Origin: Isoetes taiwanensis
Taxonomy: Eukaryota > Streptophyta > Lycopodiopsida > Isoetales > Isoetaceae
Reading direction: 5' to 3'
DNA length: 64,000 bases
Assembly: GCA_021234155.1 (NCBI GenBank)
Contig: JAJEKV010000006.1
Coordinates: 10,441,317 to 10,505,316 of the forward strand
Under the pieces are notes generated by a model that did no database searches, had not been told where the DNA came from, and saw nothing but the letters and a program-made list of their open reading frames with translations. This document shows positions 25,890 through 35,193 of this stretch, piece after piece. A program made the translations under genes and the position numbers. How positions within the stretch are numbered: the first letter of the stretch is position 1; every line of letters begins with the position of its first letter.

Positions 25890-26803
25890 CGTCGCGGGTT
25901 ATGGGCGGATCTTCTTCTCACCACCGTAAGAGATCGGAAAAGGACCTCGCCTCGAAAGCAAGAAGACTAAGAGCGTGGAACTCCAGAGATATCAACGAGG
26001 CGATAACCCCCAAGATAGGTGGAATGCCTTGCAATTCGGGATGTCGCCCGAGAAATGGAGATTGCGCCGCCGTGCCGTTGAACAAAGTAGGCGGAGGTCC
26101 GGCGCCCATGACCCTCCACGCCATAGCTCATACACTCCTTCGAATTCAATCTTTGGGCCTTCCCCGAGCACGAGGAGTATGAACCCAAGACGAAAGAGCA
26201 CCGACCGCCGCTCACGCCTGAGTGGACTTAATTCCTCTTCAAGCTCATAAAGATCGTGCACCACCGCACCACCTCCACGCCGGCAAGATGTCTTTGAATA
26301 TGAGTGAGTTCATCTTGAATTATGCCATTTTTCGCTCACTAACACATATTCATATGTTAGTCGATGTTGAGTGTAGTAACAAGAAGTTGCCGCCACAACA
26401 CCGCAGATGGCGACGCATTTTTGGAAGATGGCTAAAAGGTCACAAATAGCATTTGCCAAAACGCCCACAAGGGTGAATGGAACTCTGGGAGCCTATGATG
26501 AGGAAAAAGAGAGGATCAAGGCGATTTTAGAAGGTAATATCCCGAGCTCAAGTCGAGAGATCTCATGGAGGGAGGTTTGTTCAAAACAGTGGTAAACATG
26601 TTAAAGCCACCGTGTATTAGGCTTTTTTCGCTCTTCATTATAACCTCATTGTACTCATATTTTATTTATATTTTGCGAGCTAATCGGAAGAAGCAACCGA
26701 AAAGCTCTTGCCAAAGCTACAGGAGTCCCGGATAGAGGAAGTGGCACAAGCCTATCCGGGTTGACTCATGAGGCATTTCAAGTACATCATCTCTCCCATG
26801 AGT

Positions 26804-26923
26804 CGATAATTAGATGACGCCATATGGACTAAGTCCTTGTATTGCATTGTAGTCTGGAGAGTCGTGATAATTAGATGACGCCATGTGGACTAAGTCCTTG
26901 TATTGCATTGTAGTGTTTGAAGG
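26804..26923. repeat. Tandem duplication, unit about 61 bp
   Basis: Two nearly identical copies contain GATAATTAGATGACGCCAT and GGACTAAGTCCTTGTATTGC. The second ends at TTGTAG, the probable acceptor of the following exon, so the duplication includes intron sequence and the 3' splice region. Confidence 0.75.
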
Positions 26924-27327
26924 CCAACATATTATCAAAGAAAGGGGAAGCTAGAACAAAGGCAAATACGGACGCGAGGTACGACGAAGCAAATGGCGCC
27001 TATAGTGCCAATAAGACCGGTCCGGCCGCTATGGCTTTCTCGGATAAGCTATTTGTAAGTATAAATTTGGTTTATAATGTAGGTTCTCGAGTTGAACACT
27101 AACATTAGTTTTGGTGCTCATTCTCAATAGAAGTCATTTGTCGGTCGCCTACCGCTAAAGATGAACGCCGAAAGGGCCTTCAAAAAAGGCGCCATGCGCC
27201 ATCCAAAGACGCTACAAGGCTGCGGAATCCGGGGAAGTGTGTATCATTCATTAGATAATTATTTGTGACTACAATGAACTAATTGTTGCGATACAATATA
27301 ATGCGTAAATGAAGACGGAAAGGCCAA

Positions 27328-27330
27328 TGA
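27328..27330. other. Target-site duplication of E1, left (TGA)
   Basis: TGA directly before the CACAACAAGA end matches TGA at 33,309-33,311 directly after the right end. Confidence 0.8.
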
Positions 27331-27349
27331 CACAACAAGAAAAGGGTCA

Positions 27350-27830
27350 TTTAGCGACGCCAATAGCGACGCCCGACGGCTGGCCGCCGCGTCGCCGCCA
27401 GACGTCGTTTAGACATCGCCAAAGAGCGACGCGGCGCCGCGATGCGACATTGGCGCGTCACGCGGGCACGCCGCCGCAGAGATGCGATACGCACGCCGCC
27501 AGACGCCGTGATGGCACGTGACACGTGAAATATACACGCGGGAATATACACGTGGAATATACACGGAACATCACCAAAATCCACGCGTCGCGTAAAAGCC
27601 ACGCGGTATACGCCGCATGCCGCGACGACACGGGAACGCATTATCGCGGAATATACACGCGGAAAATACACGCGGAATATACACGCGCAAAAAAAAGCCG
27701 CGGTATACCGCCGTGATGCGACGCGTGACACGCGGAATATACACGGAAAGCACGAAAAATCCACAGATAGAAAATCCACGTGGCAAAAAAAGACGTGGAT
27801 ACGCCGATGCTGCCGTAGGGGAAAAAAAAA
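27350..27830. repeat. Left subterminal repeats of E1
   Basis: GC-rich CGACGCC motifs pass into tandem copies of a 13-17-bp motif around CGCGGAATATACACG (about ten from 27,525 to 27,740). Dense short subterminal repeats are typical transposase-binding regions of CACTA elements. The ORFs here are translations of repeats. Confidence 0.75.
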
Positions 27831-27985
27831 AAAAATAAAAAAAATATTTATATAAAAAATATATTTATATTTATATAAAAATATTCATATTTTTAAATAG
27901 TCACAAAATTAATTTTATATTTATATTTTTAAATAATCACAAAAGTGAATTGTATTTATATTTTTAAATAATCACAAAAGACTCG
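27831..27985. repeat. AT-rich short tandem repeats
   Basis: Poly-A is followed by repeats of ATATTTATATTTTTAAATAATCAC-type units (three copies, 27,885-27,980). Confidence 0.7.
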
Positions 27986-27999
27986 TAAGAGGAGTATCC

Positions 28000-28735
28000 A
28001 CTCTTTTAGCCTAGAGCTACTCTCTCGATTCGATTGGAGTAGTCATCCGAAAGTACGAAGTTAGAGGACGCCTCAAAACGCCACCAAGACGGCTGCGATT
28101 GATGGCTCTCCAAATGACGCTTTGTGATCCTCGCCCTCGAAGCCGCCCCCATGTCATGCTCTAGACCTTCATTCATATCCGCCACTGCTTCCTATAAAAA
28201 CCAAAAGAATATGGCGTTAATGTAGTTCATAGAATTATAATAATTTTCTACAACGCACCCCGCATTCCCGCCAAGTGGGAGAGTCCCTCGTCGATAACCT
28301 GCTGATACAGATAAACAAGCCCCACGCCCGTGGCTACTTGTATGCGTACGCTAGAGACGCCGCTAGCCCCGATACATAGAGTCCCCTCCACTCAAGGTGA
28401 AGTCGACATATGACCTTGACTACGCGACACCTCAATTTTGTAATCTACATTGTACTTAGTAAGGTATGAAGGTGAGTTTGGGCCTGGCACACCTAGTCCT
28501 TCCACTCAAGGTGGAGGCTTAACCGTGTCCTTGACCAAAAACACTTTTTTTACTACCAGCAGACACGCCCCTCCTAGTTTATATATGTCTAGGCTACTAA
28601 ATACAAGAATCAAGAACTTACATGTGACGGCCCAAGATATCCAAAGCCTCCCCGGTGGTAAGACAAAGATCAACCTCTCCGCCATCTCCAAAGGCCGATC
28701 ATGCCGATGACCATGGCGATCCATGTAGGGCAAAA
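28000..28735 (-). pseudogene. Minus-strand exon-like fragments in E1, unrecognised
   Basis: On the minus strand a piece reads GDGGEVDLCLTTGEALDILG and ends at ACATGTAAGTTC (near 28,620), a good donor. Further on, a piece reads LYQQVIDEGLSHLAGMRGAL. After a TTTTTATAG acceptor (near 28,195) follows EAVADMNEGLEHDMGAASRA. The ordered donor and acceptor signals suggest remains of a spliced gene captured by, or belonging to, the element. I do not recognise the family. Confidence 0.35.
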
Positions 28736-28849
28736 AGAACAAGTATAAGATATGGTTAAAAAGAAGAACACCAAAGGCGCTTAGGTCGGAAGAGGAGCTA
28801 AAGAAAATAACAATGAAGGCCGAGAAAAAGTTGTTTATATAAAAATCTT

Positions 28850-29320
28850 TAACGTCGCGATGCGACGTGGACGCCGCCGACGACGAGTGTCAATCTGGTC
28901 ACATGCCAAGTCACCCACGACTTGGCAAAGACACCGCAAGTACGCATGCATCGCGTGTAATGACGTTTCGTAGACCACGCCGCATGCGACGTATAGTCAA
29001 CGGCCAAAATCCAGTCACATGCGACCGGCAAGACACGCGGCAAGTAACGCATCGACGTGTCTTATGTTCTCAGAATGTCACATGACGCCGTGATGCGACG
29101 CCCGACATTTGTCGTGACATTTGTCGTGACATTTGTCTGCTATGAAATTTATGTATACCTATGCCGCTCGAAAGCAACCTAAAAATCGAAAGCAAGTTTT
29201 GTGTAACAACCTAAAATCTGCATACCTCAAAACACTTGAACATAGCTTGATTAGCTGCATCACAGAGCAAATTGCGTGACAGGTCTGACATTTGCCGTGA
29301 CATTTGTCGTGACGATGATG
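28850..29320. repeat. Internal CG-rich block with GACATTTGTCGT repeats
   Basis: The GATGCGACG-rich sequence resembles the E1 subterminal regions. Repeats of GACATTTGTCGT follow (three near 29,103-29,140, two near 29,288-29,313). It may be a nested or rearranged end of a related element. Confidence 0.55.
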
Positions 29321-30961
29321 CCAGGTGGGCGATGGCATTTTTTAGGCAAATTTTGATCGACGCTTTGACACATGGGACATTAATGCCTTGGATTTGCAAG
29401 GAGTCGTCAGAAGCAGTTCTCCCACTATGCTAGACACCAAGTTCCTCATTCAGATTGCATTTTGTTGCTTCTCTAAAGATGTTGGACCGAGGATATGGGA
29501 GTCCCACTTTTGACTACCCAATATTCTCGTTGTAGAAATTCTAGGGTAAATCCATATGTCATTTCTAATTCCTTTTTTTTCTCTTTCTCTGGATCAACCG
29601 AAGCTAAATTATGAGCTCAAAAATTCTCGGATCAACCATCTCCAACTCCATGTCCATCACTAAATTCATCTGCTTTTTCAAAATACCCATAGCACAAATA
29701 GGCCTATACAAATTAAAACAAGCAATATTATTGTCATATCCTTATTCATCGTGGCATTCATCTTCTTGATATCCATCCTGATCATATTCATCTTCTTCAT
29801 ATTTTTATCTTCAAATTCCATTTTGAAAAAGTGATTTTTAAATCTATATCATATCATATATCCAGCTTTTTGTATTCTACATCATGGTTATATACATAAG
29901 GCAAAGATTGCCTCAAAAATTTCGGATCAACCATAAGCTAAATTTCGAGCTCAAAAATTTCGGATCAACCAGAGCTAATCTCGAGCTCAAAACTACCATA
30001 TTATAGTTATATCAAAAGATAGAATTTAAGTTGCTTCAATACCAAATATCGACTCAAAACCGCCGAAAACTTTTCGCAGAAGGGCATTTGCATCCCCGCA
30101 TCAACATCGTAATTCCAAAGACCCGCCAGAAGGATCCCTTCGCCGGTGATGTAAATTTTTACCTTGGATATCTCTCAAACGAAACCACATCATTCACCGC
30201 AAATTCTTTGCCTTGACAAACTCGCCTCCAGCCTTTTGCGAAGACATAACTTTGCTAACTATCCCAATAATGATATCTAAATTTCCACATGCATTGATTT
30301 TCATCTATAAACGTAAGCATCTTACCTTTTTTTTTTCTCCACAATTCCATCAATAAGGCAAATGTGCTTCTCGCGTTGATTTTTGGAATGACGAAATAAA
30401 ACAAAAAATCCAACCGTAATCGCTTATCAAATCAAGCCGCCCACTTGGTTGCACAAGCACGAAATGAAATGCCGGCCTCAAGGACTTTCTTATCTAACCA
30501 ATCTACACTATCTTGAGAGCCAACTAGATCCACCACGTAAATATCCGTGGAGTGTCTAGCATAATATCCTCTAGGTCGAACTTTTGTGGTAACGATGGCT
30601 CAAGATCAAACGTGAATCCAAGCTCTCTAAAAAGATGACGCGCATCATTTTCTATACTCCTTGCCAACCCCATCAGAAAAAAACTACGTAATATCTTCGT
30701 CCTAATCGAGATTATTTTGCGGTGGTCGAACTTGATAAGAATGCATTCGCCGCAGCCTACAAGCCGAGACTCATTTGTGCACGCCCCATATTAGCCATTC
30801 AAGAAACCGGGACCGATAAATTGGTTAGAATATTAGAATACAATTGCAGGAGATGAAGAAACAAATCTAGACAATGACCGATAACAATAGAACTTCAAGC
30901 ACCGTGTATGACTAGATATATTATTATTTCATATTTTATAGCCGCAATTGACATTTGGGAT
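29321..30961 (-). other. E1 interior, mostly non-coding, one coding-looking patch
   Basis: AT-rich. A tandem motif CTCAAAAATTTCGGATCAACC recurs at about 29,615, 29,912 and 29,953. On minus near 30,470-30,680 two overlapping frames read DARHLFRELGFTFDLEPSLP and DSVDWLDKKVLEAGISFRAC, which look like parts of one protein joined by a frameshift. No family is recognised. Confidence 0.35.
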
Positions 30962-31480
30962 GTAATATAGCGATTGCCCTTGCTTGGATGGAGAAATCAA
31001 CTCAGGCGATTGTCGGGGAACTCATATGTTTATAATTATCAAATTATCGGGGATTTGGAAAGACAATCTCTTGCAATTGCTTTGATTTTGAAGGCTAGAC
31101 CGCCAAAACGTCAAAGATACAATGTAGAAGAATGCGGGGAGCACCTTGATTGTTTGCCCTAAATCGCTTTTAAAACAATGGGAACATGAATTGAAGGAAA
31201 AAGTAGCACCATCCGTCAAGCTATCTCGTGTACATATACCATGAAGATCGAGAGAGAAGAATAAATTGTGTTGAACTTTGTAAGCCACGACATTGTGCTT
31301 ACTACATATGGAACCATTTGTTCAATTACGTAAGCCATCTCAAGAGGATGAAAGAAGCAGCCCCCGGTGCTAAGGGGCACACTTGTCGAACATTAGGTGG
31401 TTTAGAATTATTCGGATGAAGCTCAATCCATTAGAAAAGCTCACACTAAAAGTTCACGCGGTTGTCGGGGCTTACGGGCA
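30962..31480 (+). pseudogene. SNF2/Rad5-like helicase fragment captured in E1
   Basis: SNF2-family motifs appear in order with frame changes. LAWMEKS (about 30,980) corresponds to the conserved LAWM before motif I. GFGKTI (31,051-31,068) is the Walker A motif. Next comes LIVCPKSLLKQW (from 31,149), motif Ia-like, followed by EHELKEKVAPSVKL and VHIYHEDRERR. DEAQSIR (31,415-31,435) is the DExx-box motif II in the DEAQ form typical of Rad5/HLTF-type proteins. The C-terminal helicase half is absent. Full proteins of this class remodel chromatin or act in damage tolerance; this piece cannot. It lies opposite to the other coding-looking pieces of the element, as expected for a captured host-gene fragment. 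Confidence 0.75.
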
Positions 31481-31560
31481 CAATGAAAATGGTGCCTTTC
31501 TCGGAACATGCGACCTTCTACGACACACATATGTCACATATGTCACATATATCTGAAAAG

Positions 31561-31578
31561 TTCTAGAATGTTCTAGAA
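31561..31578. promoter_or_regulatory. Perfect heat-shock-element-like site
   Basis: TTCTAGAATGTTCTAGAA is four alternating 5-bp modules (TTCnnGAAnnTTCnnGAA), the canonical binding pattern for heat-shock factors. A second cluster with TTCTAGAAAATTCCGAATG and AAGTTCTAGAATG lies at 31,641-31,680. Function is inferred from the motif only; it lies inside E1. Confidence 0.45.
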
Positions 31579-32212
31579 AGTTTTAAAAAGTTTTAAAATA
31601 TAAGAGAATCTTGGGTGAGCCTAAGAAATCCTTCTAGAAAATTCCGAATGTTGTAGAAAGTTCTAGAATGAATGTTGCGAGAGAATACACTTATTTTCTT
31701 CCCAAAGCATTTTGCTAGATGACCAATTAAAATATTTTAGTTCAACCAACTCCACAATTCTCTTGATTTTCGATGAACAAACTTGTCCAAGAAGGCAACA
31801 ACCTCCACAACCTCGGAATGGCCATAATGAAGAAATTAAAAAGACAGCTTAAGAGATTTCTTGAAAAAAGCGATGATTTTTGGTCAGCCGTATGTTGTGA
31901 TTTTTCGGATCATACAATCGATGCAAAGAAGAACCCATAAAAATCTTGGCGCCAAAGCGGAACAAGTTCATGAGTCATGAAGCGAAAAACACCGAAAGCA
32001 TGGCGTTAAAAAACCGCACCAAAGGACCCCAAAGAATGTCGCAAGCTCAACCGCCTTGTGATCCCTAAGCTCCAGTCGAAGCCCATTTTCCTTTGCACCA
32101 TGACATGCTCTACTTTGAAGACTTCCAAGGTAACAAATTTGGCGGTTTAGATACTCTATCTTGGCATAGCGGCGAGCTATGTTCCAATTCCACTTTCCAT
32201 GTATGGATCTCC

Positions 32213-32632
32213 TCAAACAAGGCCATCAACAGGTGTAGCCACATAGTATCTCGGCTTTTCAAAATCCTCATCAATGGGGTCGGCTTCATATGGAACTTGT
32301 GCAATTGAAATGCAAATTCCTCCACCATCATATATCACAAAATCATCCTGACGTTTGGCAGGTAAAGTTGCAAGTTCAAGCATTGCTGCTGATTCCAACC
32401 TTGATGTTGATCTTTCAACTTCCATAGTGCCATTAGAATTACTTGTATACCCAGCATAAGATTTTAAATCATAACCTTCTTCCCCCTGTATTGACGTATC
32501 CATATGTGCTTCTTTGGTTTGCTGATATAGTTCGAGACAATATTTTTCCAGCTCTTGCAATCTCTCAAAGCCCAAAAAAAAACCATTTTTCTCAAAGTCT
32601 AGATGAAGGAGGTAATTCATGCGGTAGCACAT
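32213..32632 (-). pseudogene. Open minus-strand piece in E1, unrecognised
   Basis: About 139 codons are open. The reading includes LQELEKYCLELYQQTKEAHM and DDFVIYDGGGICISIAQVPY and ends shortly after KPRYYVATPVDGLV. The first codon is not ATG in the longest reading, so this is more likely an exon or fragment. A second open stretch in another frame continues to 31,968 with NRQICYLGSLQSRACHGAKE, suggesting a frameshift near 32,210. No domain is recognised. Confidence 0.4.
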
Positions 32633-32799
32633 CTATCTGTGATGATGCATGTGCGTGCAACACGCTTAAATGAAGCCGCGGGTTGGTCGTCGAGTCTTTT
32701 TTCGCATGTATCAATCGGCGGTATTGAATTTGTAATCCACGAAAAACCAAAACCGGTATAAAAATATACGCCACATCGCGACCACCCACGCCACATATA

Positions 32800-33308
32800 A
32801 CGCATTTAACGTGTCATATCGTCACATATACATACCGACGTGTCATATACGTCACATATACGTATGGACGTGTCATATACGCCACATATACGCATCGACG
32901 CGGTCATATAACTTACACATACGCCACATAATGCCACATAAGGTTTACGCCGCCGCGACGCCACGCCAGAACATCACACTGCCGCCGTCACTCGGGCGAA
33001 GCGCCCACCGGGCGCGGACAGACCGCCACGCCACGTTGTCGACGTCGCGACCATACGCCGTGATGCGGCGACTGGCGTGGACACTGCCGCCCGCTCGGCG
33101 CGCGGGACTGCCGTCCCGCCTGGCGTGACACTGCCGGGCCCACCGGCGCGTGACACCCGTCGTCCGCCTGGCGACGTCGCACCATACGTCGCATGCGACG
33201 TGCCTGCGACGTGACGTTGCATTGACGTCGCATAGTGACGTTATTTGCGACGTCACGTCGCACAGACGTCGCAAGCCCACGTCGCTAAAAGTCCATTCTC
33301 TTGTTGTG
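32800..33308. repeat. Right subterminal repeats of E1
   Basis: Tandem GACGTGTCATATACGTCACATATACG-type units (32,810-32,945) are followed by a CG-rich part with GACGTCGCATGCGACGTGC-type inverted motifs up to the CACAACAAGA end. The order mirrors the left side. Confidence 0.75.
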
Positions 33309-33311
33309 TGA
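33309..33311. other. Target-site duplication of E1, right (TGA)
   Basis: TGA directly after the TTGTTGTG end. It opens an uninterrupted (GAA)n-type tract (33,311-33,336), consistent with the pre-insertion site ...CCAATGA|AGAAGAAG. Confidence 0.8.
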
Positions 33312-33397
33312 AGAAGAAGAAGAAGAAGAAGAAGAGAGCAACAACTAAAGACTCAATATATTTTGTAATGTGCAAATTACATTGTGAAATATATTAA

Positions 33398-33800
33398 TCG
33401 AATTCAATCTAAATTTTTTATGCTTTGTTCTTATTATTTGTGATTTTTTTTTGTTATGTTAATTTTATGCTCGATTCTATTTTTTTATTCTTAGATTTAT
33501 TAAACATTTAATTACATATTAAATAATAATGCTTATCTACCATGATACTGAATACTAATATAATTTAATCAATATTTGTTTCTATTTTTCGAATTTTTAA
33601 ATTTTTATTCTCGATTTATTTTGTTCATATTTAATATTTATTAATACTATTAATATTATTGTTAATTTTAATATTATTTAATATTAATAAATATTACTAA
33701 ATATTTATTTATATTAAATATTTGTTAATATTGAATATGAATATTAACTGTCCGTTAAATAATATTGAATAATATTAAATAAATATTTTTTTTTTCAAAA
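33398..33800. other. AT-rich spacer
   Basis: More than 80% A+T, with repeats of AATATTAATAAATATTA type. No coding sequence. It may be interior of the older element whose right end is at 34,334. Confidence 0.6.
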
Positions 33801-34334
33801 TTCCTTGATCGCCGTTTAACGACGTTGGCGTGGCTGCCACGTGTATCGCCACCTCATCATTCGTCTCGACGCCAGCGCGCGGCCGCCACATCAGCAACGT
33901 CGTTACACGACGTGCCGGCGTGGCAGCCACGTCAGCAACGTCGTTGAACGACGTTTAACACGTGGCCGACACGCCAGCGCTACGCGCTGGCAACGCCACG
34001 CTGGACGCAGGACACGCGACATGGTGACGTGTACTTGTCGTCGTTTAACGACGTTGCCAGCTCATCAGCCACGCCAGCCGGCCGCGCTGGCGCGGTCACG
34101 CTAGCAGCAGTGCCGTGTGGGTGGCCAACGTGTACGCAACGACGTTGAACGACGTCAGGTCGTCGCTTTAAGACGCCGCGGTTGCGACGCGTATAGCGAC
34201 GCATAAAGGTCGTTCATCGACGCTCAGACGTCGAAATAGACGTCGTTTATCGACCTATTGACGGCGATGATCGACGTCTAAACGACGTCTGGACGTCGTA
34301 ATAGACGTCGTAATAGGGCTTTAATTTTGTAGTG
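33801..34334. mobile_element. Right terminus of CACTA element E2
   Basis: CG-rich subterminal DNA with many CGTCGTTTAACGACG units ends in AATTTTGTAGTG, the inverse of CACTACAAAATT. Inverted, it aligns with the left end at 53,560: both start CACTACAAAA and share TCTATTACG(G/A)CG, GAGCGTCGATGAACGAC, CGTCGCTATA..CGC and CTTAAAGCGACGAC in order. The flank after it is TTT. No matching left end with the same flank is found in the window, so the element is truncated, or its other end was lost or lies outside. Confidence 0.75.
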
Positions 34335-35193
34335 TTTGGAGCAGTCATTGGCACATTCTGGGTATATATTGACATATACCTAGAATATGCCACAAACCCA
34401 CCTCAACAAGGGCTTGCCCCCTTAGGGGCAACCCAAAAATAGTTAAATAACAAAAACTAGATGAGGAATCGTAACAAGGAGAATGGCAATGTAATCTATT
34501 AAAAAGTAGAAAACAAAAGCTTTGCATTGGTAAATGGAAATGAAAAAGACATACCTATTTTTATTTTGTGCTAGTTTGTATCAGACTTGTTCCTTCCTTC
34601 CCATCCATCCCATCTCATGCATGTCCCTTTCTTGCTCACATTCCGTCCTTTCTCTTTGACTTTTGCTTTGGTAAGGTAAGAGATGGAAATGGATAGGCAA
34701 CGAAATATGCACACTTTTCCCCCTTTCTTGCATGTAGTAGACGAAGTAAGAAGGAATGGAGACCCACTTTCAAAACCAACCAAAAGGGAAGCACCTTGCG
34801 TTCTCCAACGAATCTCACCAGGCTACATCCACAAAAAGGGGGAAAAAACTAGGAGGGTAAGCTCCGGCATCCAAAATCACAGGCGGGAGTGTTCCGAAAA
34901 TAGTTTTTTTTTTGGCAGGATTGATTCCGCCTAAAATCCAGCATGGACGGTAAATTGTCCAAGTTGGACGGTAGGAAATAGGAGTTCCGGGGAACTTCCC
35001 CAACACAGGTTGGGCCGACATTTTGGTCTGGAATCATGACACGTCTCCATCATGACACGTCTGGAATCATTTGCAAGGAACCTTGATTCCTCTCCATCTC
35101 TAGCCTATCTTTCTGCATCTTCACCTTTGAACCTTGATTCCTCTCCATCTCCATCTTTCTGCATCTTCACCTTTACAAGGAACCTTACCTACG
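34335..35193 (+). promoter_or_regulatory. Upstream region of the ankyrin gene
   Basis: About 860 bp lie between the E2 terminus and the start codon. There are no convincing ORFs. It contains a repeated GACACGTCT/TCTGGAATCAT motif (35,026-35,070) and the 51-bp tandem repeat described separately. The transcription start cannot be placed from sequence alone. Confidence 0.4.
35079..35182 (+). repeat. 51-bp tandem duplication just before the ankyrin start codon
   Basis: AACCTTGATTCCTCTCCATC starts at 35,079 and again at 35,130. Each copy continues into CATCTTTCTGCATCTTCACC or a near variant. The duplication extends the open frame upstream of the first ATG, but the only in-frame starts there are TTG codons. 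It is probably a 5' untranslated repeat. Confidence 0.75.

Larger units (their letters stand above)
25890..27330 (+). pseudogene. Exons downstream of the kinase-like gene, cut by element E1
   Basis: Candidate coding pieces on the plus strand include a serine/arginine-rich stretch (25,901-26,250), a piece at 26,407-26,595, and KANILSKKGEARTKANTDAR-type sequence at 26,917-27,053. The last ends at a good donor, GTAAGT (27,054), with an acceptor CAATAG at about 27,130 followed by KSFVGRLPLKMNAERAFKKG. The reading at 27,309-27,329 (MKTERPM) stops exactly where the CACTA-like element begins. On its far side (33,312-33,397) the same frame would resume as a run of eight lysines, then RATTKDS and a stop. 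No family is recognised. The joined reading is inference. Confidence 0.4.
27331..33308. mobile_element. Complete CACTA-like element E1 (5,978 bp) carrying gene fragments
   Basis: The left end reads CACAACAAGAAAAGGGTCAT and continues TTAGCGACG. The right end, inverted, reads CACAACAAGAGAATGGACTT and continues TTAGCGACG; 25 of 29 positions match. Both sides carry TGA directly outside the ends (27,328-27,330 and 33,309-33,311), a 3-bp target duplication as is usual for CACTA elements. Both subterminal regions are rich in CGACG and ATATACACG/ACATATACG motifs. Inside are an SNF2-like helicase fragment on plus, several coding-looking pieces on minus, and an internal CG-rich block at 28,850-29,320. 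I could not read an intact transposase. The mixture of foreign exon pieces suggests a gene-capturing (Pack-CACTA-like), probably non-autonomous element. Confidence 0.85.

Noticed and set aside
32811-33280. Open frames in the CG-rich repeats (also 27,309-27,838 and 33,841-34,204)
   Set aside because: Translations of transposon subterminal repeats; all frames are open because of composition.
35134-35193. Longer ankyrin protein beginning at 35,134
   Set aside because: That start is a TTG codon in a 5' tandem repeat; the first ATG in frame is at 35,194.
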